Position numbers and translations under genes: made by a program. From assembly GCF_000758665.1 (NCBI RefSeq), contig NZ_CP009285.1, positions 2,108,001 to 2,172,000 of the forward strand: a DNA stretch of 64,000 bases, read 5' to 3'. The DNA is from Paenibacillus borealis (GTDB taxonomy: Bacteria > Bacillota > Bacilli > Paenibacillales > Paenibacillaceae). Shown here piece after piece: positions 53,529 through 62,228 of this stretch (within the stretch, counting starts at the first letter, position 1; the number at the start of each line of letters is the position of its first letter). The notes beneath the pieces were generated by a model that did no database searches, was not told where the DNA came from, and saw only the letters and a list, made by a program, of their open reading frames with translations.

Positions 53529-54523
53529 AGAGCCTTCCTCTGACGGATGAGTGGTTCCACGGCGCGGTTTCGCTGGAGCACCGGGAGGAGGGGATCAAGC
53601 CCTGGCGTATTCCTTACCGGGATTATGACTTGTATCCGCCGGACGGGATCAACGGCAAGGCGGAGATCTGCTCCGGTATCCGGCTGCGGCTGGCCACCGG
53701 CTCCCGGATACTGGCCTTGTCGTTCAGTCCGCTTGCGGAGGCTGCCGCACTGGACTGTCTTATTGGCGGCGTGCTGCTCCAGACGCTCCGGCTTGCTGCG
53801 GGCGGCACGGAAGCCTTATTCACCGGGCTTCCGTCCGGTATGAAGGAGCTGGAAATCTATCTGCCGCAGAATACCGGCATTACGCTAAGCGGGCTGCAGA
53901 TCGAAGATGAAGCGGCTGCTGAACCGCTGCCGGATAACCGGCCAAGGTGGATCACCTATGGAAGCTCCATCACCCAGTGTGTGGCAGCGTCGAGCCCTTC
54001 GCGCACCTGGCCGGTCATTGCCGCCGGGAAGTGCGGCTTTCATCTGACCAATCTCGGCTTCTCCGGCAACTGCCTGATGGAGCCGATGGCGGGCCGCTTG
54101 ATCCGCGATTTGCCGGCTGAGCTGATTACCTTGTGCGTCGGAGTGAATATATACGGTGCAGCAGCCTCCAGCCCGCGGATGTTCAAGCCGCTGCTGATCG
54201 GCATGCTGGAGACGATCCGTGAGAAGCATAAGGAGACGCCGCTGGCCGTCATCTCTCCGATCTACGGGACGGAGCGGGAGACGGAGGAGAACAAGCTCGG
54301 CTTCACCCTGCCGCTCATGCGCCGGGAGATTGCGGAAACCGCGAAGCTGCTGCAGGAACGGGGAGACCGTCATCTGCATTACCTGGACGGCCTCGAATGG
54401 TTCGGCCCGGAGGATGGCAGGCTGCTGACGGATGGCCTGCATCCGGGAGCCGAAGGCTACGAACTGCTGGGAAGCCGTTTCGGCGGCAGGCTGGAGGCTG
54501 CGCTTCAGGGCGGGCGGTTGTAG
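53525..54523 (+). CDS. SGNH/GDSL esterase with N-terminal beta domain
   Basis: 332 residues. Residues 1-135 form a probable beta-sandwich; the catalytic domain follows with S148 in YGSSITQC, Gly in LGFSGNC, Asn in VGVNIYG and D303/H306 in DGLHPGAEGY. Probably a carbohydrate deacylase acting on the module 1 substrate. GTG 53525 overlaps the oxidoreductase stop (GTGA) and has AGGGGAA upstream; the frame from 53459 is longer but lacks a site. Confidence 0.85.
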   Translation: MKSLPLTDEWFHGAVSLEHREEGIKPWRIPYRDYDLYPPDGINGKAEICSGIRLRLATGSRILALSFSPLAEAAALDCLIGGVLLQTLRLAAGGTEALFTGLPSGMKELEIYLPQNTGITLSGLQIEDEAAAEPLPDNRPRWITYGSSITQCVAASSPSRTWPVIAAGKCGFHLTNLGFSGNCLMEPMAGRLIRDLPAELITLCVGVNIYGAAASSPRMFKPLLIGMLETIREKHKETPLAVISPIYGTERETEENKLGFTLPLMRREIAETAKLLQERGDRHLHYLDGLEWFGPEDGRLLTDGLHPGAEGYELLGSRFGGRLEAALQGGRL

Positions 54524-54560
54524 CCAGGCGGTGGCGCGTTGATGGAAAGGATTGTGTTAA

Positions 54561-54598
54561 GCAGCAGGCCCTCTTGTAACCGGGGGCCTGCTGCTTTT
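54561..54598 (+). terminator. Terminator of module 1
   Basis: A perfect 11-bp stem (54561-54571 with 54584-54594) and TTTT directly after; 38 nt past the esterase stop. Confidence 0.85.
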
Positions 54599-54632
54599 AT
54601 TAATTTTACCGATCCAGTTCGACTGGCGGAGA

Positions 54633-54818
54633 TTAAGTGGAAAAAGATCATTTAATTTCCTTGAAATTGACTATTCTCATGAATTAGTTGGAAAAAATAC
54701 ATTTAGTTTCCTTAGATTGGCTTGCTTCGGGTGAATTGTCTTGAATAAGTGTCGTTTATCCATCTAATTTTATATGATCGCTTGGCATCATGAAATTAGG
54801 TGTACTATTTCCACTAAA
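54633..54818. repeat. Four-unit palindrome block, family B (51/61/51 spacing)
   Basis: Four 23-bp units of form TTAGGTG-N9-CACCTAA: 54633-54655, 54684-54706, 54745-54767 and 54796-54818. Centres 51, 61 and 51 bp apart. Units one and two have the GGAAAAA-type centre and are followed by TTTCC; unit four shows the complement (TTTCCAC). The block is an imperfect inverted repeat like families A and C although its sequence is unrelated. Confidence 0.78.
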
Positions 54819-55263
54819 TGTTCTTGGACCTTCAATTAAAAACGTTATGGATGGGTTACAGCATACACCTGAGGCCTTAATAGTCGCTAAAGTTATAATA
54901 CTTCTAAATAATTCCATATATTCTTATTGAGTGGATATGAACTTATCCAAGTTTACGGCTGTTGCCCTCTGCTTGTTCACCTCTCGTCCACCTGCTCCTC
55001 CACCTGCCTCTCTACCTGCCCGTCCTGACTCGCTAATCCCCATCTTATCAGCAGGCCATCCTCTAAATGCAGCGGTTCCGGACGCCTGAAGGATCGGCAT
55101 GGAGCGGGTTCCGCCACTGTCCCTGCGACTCTTCCTACAACGCTCTCAGATCCGTTCCTCTTGACGCCGGGCGGGGACGCGCCGTATTGTACAAGGGACA
55201 AGTGCCGTAAGTCTCAGGTGTAATTATGCAGGTCAGAGAGACGAAGCGGAGGAAGGGTAGAGT

Positions 55264-57072
55264 ATGGGGATATTCTTAGCGATTGGGAGCAAAGTCTGGC
55301 GCCAGCTCGCAGGCAGATATTACCGGATATCGATCAAGCAGAGGATTCTGTTCTCTTTCATTGTTCTGATAACGCTATCAATCAGCGCGATGGGCAGTTT
55401 CTCGTATTGGATTGCCGCGCAGGAGATTGAGGATAATGCCTATGCCAGCAGCCAGGAAACGGTAAGCAAAACCACACAGCTGCTCGATTCCCGGCTGAAC
55501 GATGTGGCCTTGTCCGTGCAGTCGCTGATGCTGAGCGATGCCTACCGGAAGATGATGCTCGATGTGTTCAGCCATGATGTGTCGAATTATTATGTGCATC
55601 TGTCAGATCTGCAATATGTGCTCTCCCAGGCAACGTTCAATCAGCCGATTATCGAGAATGTGCTGATCGTTACGCCGATCGGCGATTTCTACTCCACCAC
55701 CCAGATCCGTGCGCAGGACAACTCGTTCTACGGCTCGGAATTAAATGATCTGAGTAAGGAGCAGCCGGGCGGCTACTGGGCCAAAGGGCATTATGACCGG
55801 CTGTTCACGGGGAACCAGCGGGTGATCTCCTTCGTGGTCCGGGGAATCTATGAATACCCGTATACGCCGATCAGCAATGTGTATATCGTGGTGAACATCA
55901 AGGAGAGCCGGATTGACGGCCTGCTGAATCAGGGCGGGGAGCAGCCCGGCCGGAATTATTACCTGCTGAGCGGAGAAGGGGATGCGGTGGTAGAATCCCG
56001 TTGGCCGTTCCGCGGCAGGTTCCCCTGGAAGCCTGTGCTGGCGGAGTCCGGGGATGAGGCTGCTCAGCAGGAACACACCTACCGCTATGACGGCAAAGAG
56101 TATCTGGTGAATTATAAAAGATCGGCAGCCTCACCGGACTGGATCATCTCCGGCATGCAGTCCCGGGATCAGCTGCTGGGCAAGCTGCAGCGGGTGCAGC
56201 GAACAACGCTGTATGTCATCGGTGTTTTTCTGCTGACGACCTGGCTGATCTCCAATCAGCTGACTTCAGCCCTGCTGAAGCCGCTGTTCAAGCTCCGGCG
56301 GCTGATGCGCAGGGTGGAGGAGAACCAGCTCAGTGTGGTGTATGAGAGCAGGTACGATGATGAGATCGCCCAGGTTGGCTTCCAGTTCAACCGGATGATG
56401 TCGGAGATCAAGGCACTGATCGAGGATGTGAAATCCAAGGAGGAGGACAAGCGGCATGCGGAGATCCGGGCGCTTACGGCGCAGATGGAGCCTCACTTCC
56501 TGTACAATACACTGAATACAATCTACTGCAAATCGGTTATGGGCGAGAACGACGATGTGAATGAGATGATTCTGGCGCTGTCACAGATGTTCCAGATCGG
56601 CCTCAGCGGAGGCAAGGATCTGATTTCGCTGGAGGACGAGCTGTCCCATGTCCGGCAGTATTTCGCGATTCAGCAGAAATGTTATGAAGATCTGTTCGAA
56701 TATACCGTGACCGTGGAGGATGAGGAGCTGCTGGCCTGCCAGATTCCGAAGATCATGCTGCAGCCGGTTGTGGAGAACAGTATCCAGCACGGCTTCAGCG
56801 ACCGGTCCGGGGGTGGACGGATTGACATTACGGTGGGCAGGGAGCAGGGGATGCTGCATATTTCACTTGCGGACAATGGACGGGGGCTGGATGCCGCGAG
56901 CGTGAAGCAGGGGATGAACACCGCACCCTTATCCAAAAAAGGCTACGCCCTGTTCAACATCAGGCACCGGCTAATGCTGTATTACGGGGCGGACGCCCGT
57001 ATGGAAGTAGACGGAGAACCAGGCAAGGGATCGCGGACGGATCTGTGGATTCCGCTATGGGAGGAGAGATAG
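55264..57072 (+). CDS. YesM-type sensor histidine kinase (module 2)
   Basis: 602 residues: helix 1 about 31-51, extracytoplasmic sensor, helix 2 (TTLYVIGVFLLTTWLI), HAMP, H411 in MEPHFLYNTLN and ATPase domain (VENSIQHGF; DNGRGLD). Paralogue of 40403-42166. GGAAGGG precedes ATG 55264. Confidence 0.9.
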   Translation: MGIFLAIGSKVWRQLAGRYYRISIKQRILFSFIVLITLSISAMGSFSYWIAAQEIEDNAYASSQETVSKTTQLLDSRLNDVALSVQSLMLSDAYRKMMLDVFSHDVSNYYVHLSDLQYVLSQATFNQPIIENVLIVTPIGDFYSTTQIRAQDNSFYGSELNDLSKEQPGGYWAKGHYDRLFTGNQRVISFVVRGIYEYPYTPISNVYIVVNIKESRIDGLLNQGGEQPGRNYYLLSGEGDAVVESRWPFRGRFPWKPVLAESGDEAAQQEHTYRYDGKEYLVNYKRSAASPDWIISGMQSRDQLLGKLQRVQRTTLYVIGVFLLTTWLISNQLTSALLKPLFKLRRLMRRVEENQLSVVYESRYDDEIAQVGFQFNRMMSEIKALIEDVKSKEEDKRHAEIRALTAQMEPHFLYNTLNTIYCKSVMGENDDVNEMILALSQMFQIGLSGGKDLISLEDELSHVRQYFAIQQKCYEDLFEYTVTVEDEELLACQIPKIMLQPVVENSIQHGFSDRSGGGRIDITVGREQGMLHISLADNGRGLDAASVKQGMNTAPLSKKGYALFNIRHRLMLYYGADARMEVDGEPGKGSRTDLWIPLWEER

Positions 57073-57075
57073 AGA

Positions 57076-58707
57076 ATGGACCAGGACCAGGAGCAGGGGA
57101 AGTTCAAGCTGTGTATTATCGACGATATCAAAAGTGTAGTGGAGATGATCTCCCGTAAGCCGGCCTGGCAGGAACACGGCATTGAGGTCGCAGGCACGGC
57201 GCTTGACGGTGAAGAGGGGCTGCGGATGATCCGTGAGACCCGGCCGGATATGGTGCTGACCGATATCCGCATGCCGAGAATGGATGGGCTGCAGATGACC
57301 CGGGCGATTCTGGATTTCCTGCCGGGCTGCAAGATAATTATTCTTAGCGCCTATTCCGAGTTCTCCTATGCCCAGGAAGCGATCCGGCTGGGAGCGCTTG
57401 ATTTCGTGAAGAAGCCTTTTTCCCTGGATGAGATTGTGAAGGTGGTGCTGAAGGCGAAGGAGCTGTGCCTGCAGGAGCGTCACGAGACAGCCAGACTTGC
57501 AGCAATGGAGTCCCGGATCAAAGAGAGCATGCCCATACTCCGCCAGGAGTACCTGACCTTCCTGCTCCATCACCAGACCACGGAGGCGGATGCCCGGTCC
57601 AGATGGGCGTATCTCGAGATTCCGCTGGCGCAGCATGATTTCTTCGTGTTCGTTGCGGAGATTGACCATTTCGCGGAGAAGCTTCAGGGTCAGCCTGTAC
57701 AGGAGGTTGAGCTGCTGAGGTTCAGCCTGCATAATATTCTCGAAGAGACGATTTCCGCCTGGACCCGCGGGGTGATTATCCGTGAGGCGACAGACCGCTA
57801 TGTCTGCATTATTAACGGTTCGGACCCGGATACCGCGGCGCTGATCACGGAGGCCTGCTGCACGAATGTAAGCCGATTCTCCCGCAATACACTTTCAATA
57901 GGCATGGGGCTGGGGGTAGCTTCGATTCATGAGCTGGCCGCTGCATACGGGCAGGCGCTCAGTGCCCTGGGGTATCACTTCTATACCGGCGGCAACGGTG
58001 TATATAACTACGGCGATATCGAGAATAAGCCGCTCGCGCTCCACAGCTATTCAGCAGCGGCCGAGCAGGAGCTGTTGTTCGCCCTGCGTTCCGGGAATAC
58101 CGGCAAAAGCCTGCAGGTGCTCGATCAGCTGTTCGCAGAGCTGCTGGATAATGATCTCCTGCCCGAGCCGCGTTATGTCGAAAGCGTAGGCTACGAGCTG
58201 AGCTTCCGGATCTGCCGTGTCATGCTGGAGCAGTTCCCCTATGAACAGGTAGAGCCGCTGGAGCGCAGTATTGAAGTTATGAAGCACCGGGTGCATCCTT
58301 CACTGCAGGATATCCGCGGCCTGCTCGATGATCTATGCCGGGAGGCCTGCTCCCTGGTGGAGGAAGCCCGTTCCGTGGAATCCACGCGGATTATTCAACA
58401 GGCCAAGGCGTATATCCGGGAGCATCTGAATACAAGTCTGTCGCTGGAGCAGGTCGCGAAGCAGATCAGCCTCAGCCAGGGCTATTTCTCCAACCTGTTC
58501 AAGAAGGTGCAGGGGGTGTCGTTCCAGCAGTATGTGATGCATGAGAAGATGGAGAAGGCCAAGGCGATGCTGATTGACGGCCTGCAGGTACAGGAGATTG
58601 CCTTGGATCTCGGGTATGAGCACAGGCGCTACTTCAGCGAGGTGTTCAAGAAGTACACGGGCATGACCCCGTCGGAGTTTAAACTGCATTATCTTGGAAA
58701 AGAATAA
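57076..58707 (+). CDS. YesN-type response regulator, REC-AraC (module 2)
   Basis: 543 residues; phosphoacceptor D63 in VLTDIRMPRMDG, Lys in VKKPF, C-terminal AraC domain (LSLEQVAKQISLSQGYFSNLFKKVQGVSFQQYV; VQEIALDLGYEHRRYFSEVFKKYTGMTPSEFK). Paralogue of the module 1 regulator (shared CIIDDIKSVV start). GGAGGAGA lies before ATG 57076, 3 bp after the kinase stop. Confidence 0.92.
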   Translation: MDQDQEQGKFKLCIIDDIKSVVEMISRKPAWQEHGIEVAGTALDGEEGLRMIRETRPDMVLTDIRMPRMDGLQMTRAILDFLPGCKIIILSAYSEFSYAQEAIRLGALDFVKKPFSLDEIVKVVLKAKELCLQERHETARLAAMESRIKESMPILRQEYLTFLLHHQTTEADARSRWAYLEIPLAQHDFFVFVAEIDHFAEKLQGQPVQEVELLRFSLHNILEETISAWTRGVIIREATDRYVCIINGSDPDTAALITEACCTNVSRFSRNTLSIGMGLGVASIHELAAAYGQALSALGYHFYTGGNGVYNYGDIENKPLALHSYSAAAEQELLFALRSGNTGKSLQVLDQLFAELLDNDLLPEPRYVESVGYELSFRICRVMLEQFPYEQVEPLERSIEVMKHRVHPSLQDIRGLLDDLCREACSLVEEARSVESTRIIQQAKAYIREHLNTSLSLEQVAKQISLSQGYFSNLFKKVQGVSFQQYVMHEKMEKAKAMLIDGLQVQEIALDLGYEHRRYFSEVFKKYTGMTPSEFKLHYLGKE

Positions 58708-58715
58708 GGAATAAC

Positions 58716-58756
58716 AAGGGAGGGATTTTCGCCATGGCGGAGATTCGCTCCCTTTT
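58716..58756 (+). terminator. Terminator of the module 2 kinase-regulator pair
   Basis: AAGGGAG (58716-58722) pairs with CTCCCTT (58748-58754) around a GCCATGGC palindrome; TTTTG follows. It separates the regulators from the transporter transcript. Confidence 0.65.
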
Positions 58757-58835
58757 GTATATAGGGCAGCTTTCGGAGCCTTCCCCTCTTCAGCAACTCC
58801 CGCAGAAACCTGCCCTCAATGTGGGCTTACCCGCC

Positions 58836-58864
58836 TTATGTGTAAGCGTTACCCCATCTATAAT
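58836..58864 (+). promoter_or_regulatory. Promoter with cre in the spacer, module 2 transporter operon
   Basis: TTATGT (58836-58841), 17 bp, perfect TATAAT (58859-58864). The spacer contains TGTAAGCGTTACCC (58841-58854), a cre-like site failing only at its outer positions. CcpA binding there would block polymerase. 47 bp before ATG 58912. Confidence 0.6.
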
Positions 58865-58911
58865 CAGGTTGTAAGTTAAATTCAGCAGCGATAAATAAGG
58901 GGGCACTACCA

Positions 58912-60306
58912 ATGATGAAGCGTATGCTTATGACATCGTTAAGCCTGATTCTGGCACTTGGCCTGGCAGCCTGCGGCAACGGCAGCGGCAATGGCGGCAA
59001 TGCAGCGGAAGGCACAGGAGATGCAGCAACAGGCAGTTCAGGTTCAGGCGACAAGATTAAAATCAGCTACTGGACGGGCGACCGGCATGATGCCGATTTC
59101 GTGAAGGAGAAGGTTGCCGAGTTCAACGAAACCAACACCGACGGGATTGAGGTGGAGCTGGTCGTCAAGGGCGATGACTTCGACACGGCGCTGGATCTGT
59201 CCTTCCAGACCTCGGATGCGCCGGATGTGATCCGGGTGAAGGAGAACACCATCCAGACGTTCTACAAAAAAGGCTTCCTCGCTCCTATTGATGAATTCCT
59301 CACCGATGAGCTTAAGGCGAAGTTCCCGGCCATGCCGGATCTGAACGAATTTGACGGCAAGCGTTACAGTCTTCCAAACTATGGAACCACGATGCGCCTG
59401 GTGTATAACAAGGATTTGTTCGCCAAAGCGGGCATCGAGCATCCACCGACTACTCTGCAGGAGCTGGTGGATACAGCCAAGAAGCTGACAGAAGCGGGCA
59501 AGGCGGATGGCGCGTATGGTTTTGCACAGAATTTCAAGAGTCCCGGCAGTGCGCTCGGACGCTCGGCGCGGGTAATTGCGGAGATGAGCGGCTACGGCGG
59601 GTTCGGGTATGACTTCAAGACTGCCCGCTATGATTTCAGCGGGTTCGAGCCTATTATCAATGCGTTCAAGCAGATCAAGGATGACGGCAGTATGCTTCCG
59701 GGTGTGGAATCCCTGGATATCGATCCGCTGCGGGCACAGTTCGCGGAGGGCAAGATCGGGATGTATATGTCCTTCTCCTCAGAGCCGGGTGTCTACAAGA
59801 ACCAGTTCCCGGCGAAGATTGACTGGGCAGCAGCTCCGGTACCTACAATTGACGGCAATGTGAAGGGCGCTTCCGGCTTCCTCGGCGGCCAATGGCTGGG
59901 GCTGAGCTCCAAATCGGAGAACAAGGAGGCGGCATGGAAGTTCATGCAGTTCATGTACGAAGATCAGGTGCTGACCGATTATCAGGAAAAAGGCTTCGGC
60001 ATCTCCATGGTTCCATCGGTCAGCGCGGTCGCCAAAACCCCGGATGTGAACGGGATTGAAGGCTTCCTGCCGAACAAGTATGACGGGGTATGGCCGGTCT
60101 ATCCGACGGTTGCTCCCGAGGGCATGAAATCGGATGACGCCTTCTTCAAGTACATGCTCAACGGCGGCGATCTGAAAGCGGTTATCGCTGATCTGAATAA
60201 ACGCTACAACGCCGCGCTGGACAGCGCCATTGCTAATGACGGTGTGAAGGCTGAACCGGATGCCAGCTTTGATCCGGCCAGCCTGGGCGGCAAGTTCGCC
60301 AAATAA
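58912..60306 (+). CDS. Sugar ABC transporter binding lipoprotein (module 2)
   Basis: 464 residues; lipobox LAAC with Cys21, then a Gly/Asn/Ala/Ser linker. CUT1 binding protein, paralogous to 47725-49146. AAGGGGG lies before the double ATG (58912/58915). The linked GH130-like and GH106-like genes suggest a plant or microbial heteroglycan fragment as ligand. Confidence 0.9.
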   Translation: MMKRMLMTSLSLILALGLAACGNGSGNGGNAAEGTGDAATGSSGSGDKIKISYWTGDRHDADFVKEKVAEFNETNTDGIEVELVVKGDDFDTALDLSFQTSDAPDVIRVKENTIQTFYKKGFLAPIDEFLTDELKAKFPAMPDLNEFDGKRYSLPNYGTTMRLVYNKDLFAKAGIEHPPTTLQELVDTAKKLTEAGKADGAYGFAQNFKSPGSALGRSARVIAEMSGYGGFGYDFKTARYDFSGFEPIINAFKQIKDDGSMLPGVESLDIDPLRAQFAEGKIGMYMSFSSEPGVYKNQFPAKIDWAAAPVPTIDGNVKGASGFLGGQWLGLSSKSENKEAAWKFMQFMYEDQVLTDYQEKGFGISMVPSVSAVAKTPDVNGIEGFLPNKYDGVWPVYPTVAPEGMKSDDAFFKYMLNGGDLKAVIADLNKRYNAALDSAIANDGVKAEPDASFDPASLGGKFAK

Positions 60307-60331
60307 ACCTTAGGCTTAATAGACAGAAGCA

Positions 60332-60385
60332 GGTCACGATAGCGGGGGATGGGGAAGCAGCGTTCTCCATCCCTCTGCTCTGACC
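60332..60385 (+). other. Hairpin after the module 2 binding protein gene
   Basis: GGTCA (60332-60336) pairs with TGACC (60381-60385) and GGGATGG (60346-60352) with CCATCCC (60367-60373). No U-tract. Equivalent in place to the hairpins after the other three binding-protein genes. Confidence 0.5.
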
Positions 60386-60412
60386 GCAAAGGAAAGGAGT
60401 CGGAAGAGACCT

Positions 60413-61315
60413 ATGAATAAAACAAAAAAAGCCTTATTCTCATACAGCTTTATCTTTCCAAGTGCCTTTCTGACACTTGTGCTCGGAATCTACCCGATTG
60501 CCTGGGCGTTCCGCTATATGTTCTATGACTATAAAGGCTACGGAACAGCCCGGTTTACCGGACTGGACAACTTCACACGCATCCTGAAGGACACCCAGTT
60601 CTGGGATTCGGTTGTAAATACATTCGTCTACGCAGGCGGCAAGCTGCTGATCACGATTCCGCTGGCTCTGCTGCTGGCCGCCATCCTGAACCGCGGGCTG
60701 CGGGGCAGACAGCTGCTGCGGGGAATTTTTTTCATGCCGACTGTCATCAGTACCGCCGTTATGGCTGTAGTCTTCTTCACGATATTCAACTCGTACAACG
60801 GGATTCTGAATCAGTTCCTGATCAAGTTCAATCTGTCGGAATCCGGCATTGACTGGCTGGGTCCGAAGCATGCCATGCTTACGGTTATTCTGGTCGCGGC
60901 GTGGGGGGCGGTCGGAAATTATATGCTGCTCTTCCTCGCCGGCCTGCAGAACATCCCCGAGGATGTGTATGAAGCCTCTTCCCTGGACGGGGCAGGCAGA
61001 ATCCAGCAGTTCCGCTATGTGACGCTGCCGATGCTGGGGCCGGTCATGCAGATGGTTATCATGCTGGCCATCATTACAGCCTTGAAGGGCTACGAGAGTA
61101 TCATGGTGCTGACTGAAGGCGGTCCGGTAGGCAAGACAGAGGTTATGTTCCTGTACTTGTACAAATTATTCTTCCCTGTCGGCGGGGGCAGTGCAGCGGT
61201 TCAGGTGCAGGAGTTCGGATACGGCAGTGCGGTTGCCTTCGTATCCGCGCTAATCGTAGGGATGATATCACTCTTCTATTTCTACGCATCCAGACGAATG
61301 AATCAGACCGATTGA
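60413..61315 (+). CDS. Sugar ABC permease, MalF type (module 2)
   Basis: 300 residues, six helices, EAA-like loop EASSLDGAGRIQQFRYVTLPML (Ser for the second Ala). VLTEGGPVGKTEVMFLYLYKLFFPV follows. Ribosome site GGAAGAG lies before ATG 60413. Paralogue of 49216-50115. Confidence 0.9.
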   Translation: MNKTKKALFSYSFIFPSAFLTLVLGIYPIAWAFRYMFYDYKGYGTARFTGLDNFTRILKDTQFWDSVVNTFVYAGGKLLITIPLALLLAAILNRGLRGRQLLRGIFFMPTVISTAVMAVVFFTIFNSYNGILNQFLIKFNLSESGIDWLGPKHAMLTVILVAAWGAVGNYMLLFLAGLQNIPEDVYEASSLDGAGRIQQFRYVTLPMLGPVMQMVIMLAIITALKGYESIMVLTEGGPVGKTEVMFLYLYKLFFPVGGGSAAVQVQEFGYGSAVAFVSALIVGMISLFYFYASRRMNQTD

Positions 61316-61328
61316 GGAGAGACGCGAG

Positions 61329-62165
61329 ATGAGAATAAGAAACATACTGGGCAACACTGTACTCTGGATATTTTTGCTGGTCTTTGCTTTTATAACCCTG
61401 ATTCCGGTTGTTATTACCATCCTGGGCTCCTTCAAAACCAATGCCGAGCTGACCACCGGGGCGACCTTCCTGCCTGGCAGCTGGCATTTCTCGAACTATT
61501 CCGAAGCCTGGGAACAGGCGAACTTCTCCAGGTACACCCTGAACAGCCTGATCGTCTCCCTGTCGGTGGTGGCCGGCACTTTGCTGGTTTCATCCATGGC
61601 TGCTTATGTGGTGGACCGGATGGACTTTTTCGGCAAAAAATTATATATCGGCCTGCAGTCCTTCACCATGTTCGTTGCCGTCGGGGCAGTGGTGCTGCGT
61701 CCGCAATTCGATCTGATGGTCAAGCTTCATCTGCACAGCAGCCTCTGGGGCGTCATTCTGATCCTGATCTCCGCGCATGCTTCGATCTTCTTCATTCTGT
61801 TCAGCTTCATGAAGGGAATTCCCAGGGAGCTGGATGAGGCCGCGCTGATTGACGGCAGCTCCCTCGGGCGGACCTTCTGGAGAATTATTCTGCCGCTACT
61901 GGGACCGGGTCTCGGCGTAGGCGCCTTGTTCACCTTCCGGGGCGCGTGGAACGAATATCTGCTGCCGCTGGTGTTCACCATGACCAAGCCGGAGCTGCAG
62001 ACACTGACCGTTGGCCTCGCGAACCTGAAATACGGGATTTCGGCGGCTTCCCAGACCCACTACATGATGGCGGGCGCCTGCTTGTCCATCCTGCCGATTC
62101 TCGTTGCCTATTTGTTTGCCAACAAGTCCTTTATGCAGATGACGGCGGGCTCCCTCAAAGGGTAA
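61329..62165 (+). CDS. Sugar ABC permease, MalG type (module 2)
   Basis: 278 residues, six helices, EAA loop DEAALIDGSSLGRTFWRIILP, C-terminus NKSFMQMTAGSLKG. GAGGAGAG precedes ATG 61329. Paralogue of 50129-51031. Confidence 0.9.
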   Translation: MRIRNILGNTVLWIFLLVFAFITLIPVVITILGSFKTNAELTTGATFLPGSWHFSNYSEAWEQANFSRYTLNSLIVSLSVVAGTLLVSSMAAYVVDRMDFFGKKLYIGLQSFTMFVAVGAVVLRPQFDLMVKLHLHSSLWGVILILISAHASIFFILFSFMKGIPRELDEAALIDGSSLGRTFWRIILPLLGPGLGVGALFTFRGAWNEYLLPLVFTMTKPELQTLTVGLANLKYGISAASQTHYMMAGACLSILPILVAYLFANKSFMQMTAGSLKG

Positions 62166-62228
62166 CTGCCTGAGATCATCTGTACGGACTTATCCATAAT
62201 CATCTTCAATTTCAAGGAGGTACACCCC

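Larger units (their letters stand above)
54524..55263. other. Intergenic region between the two sugar modules
   Basis: 740 bp: terminator (54561-54598), family B palindrome block (54633-54818), an AT-rich stretch, then a CT-rich low-complexity segment of CCACCTGCTCCT-type repeats (about 54978-55025) and a GC-rich stretch before the kinase ribosome site. No coding sequence is supported. Confidence 0.75.

Noticed and set aside
54977..55201. Minus-strand frame with VERQVEEQVDER repeats
   Set aside because: It starts in low-complexity CT-rich DNA, lacks a ribosome site and has no recognisable domain.
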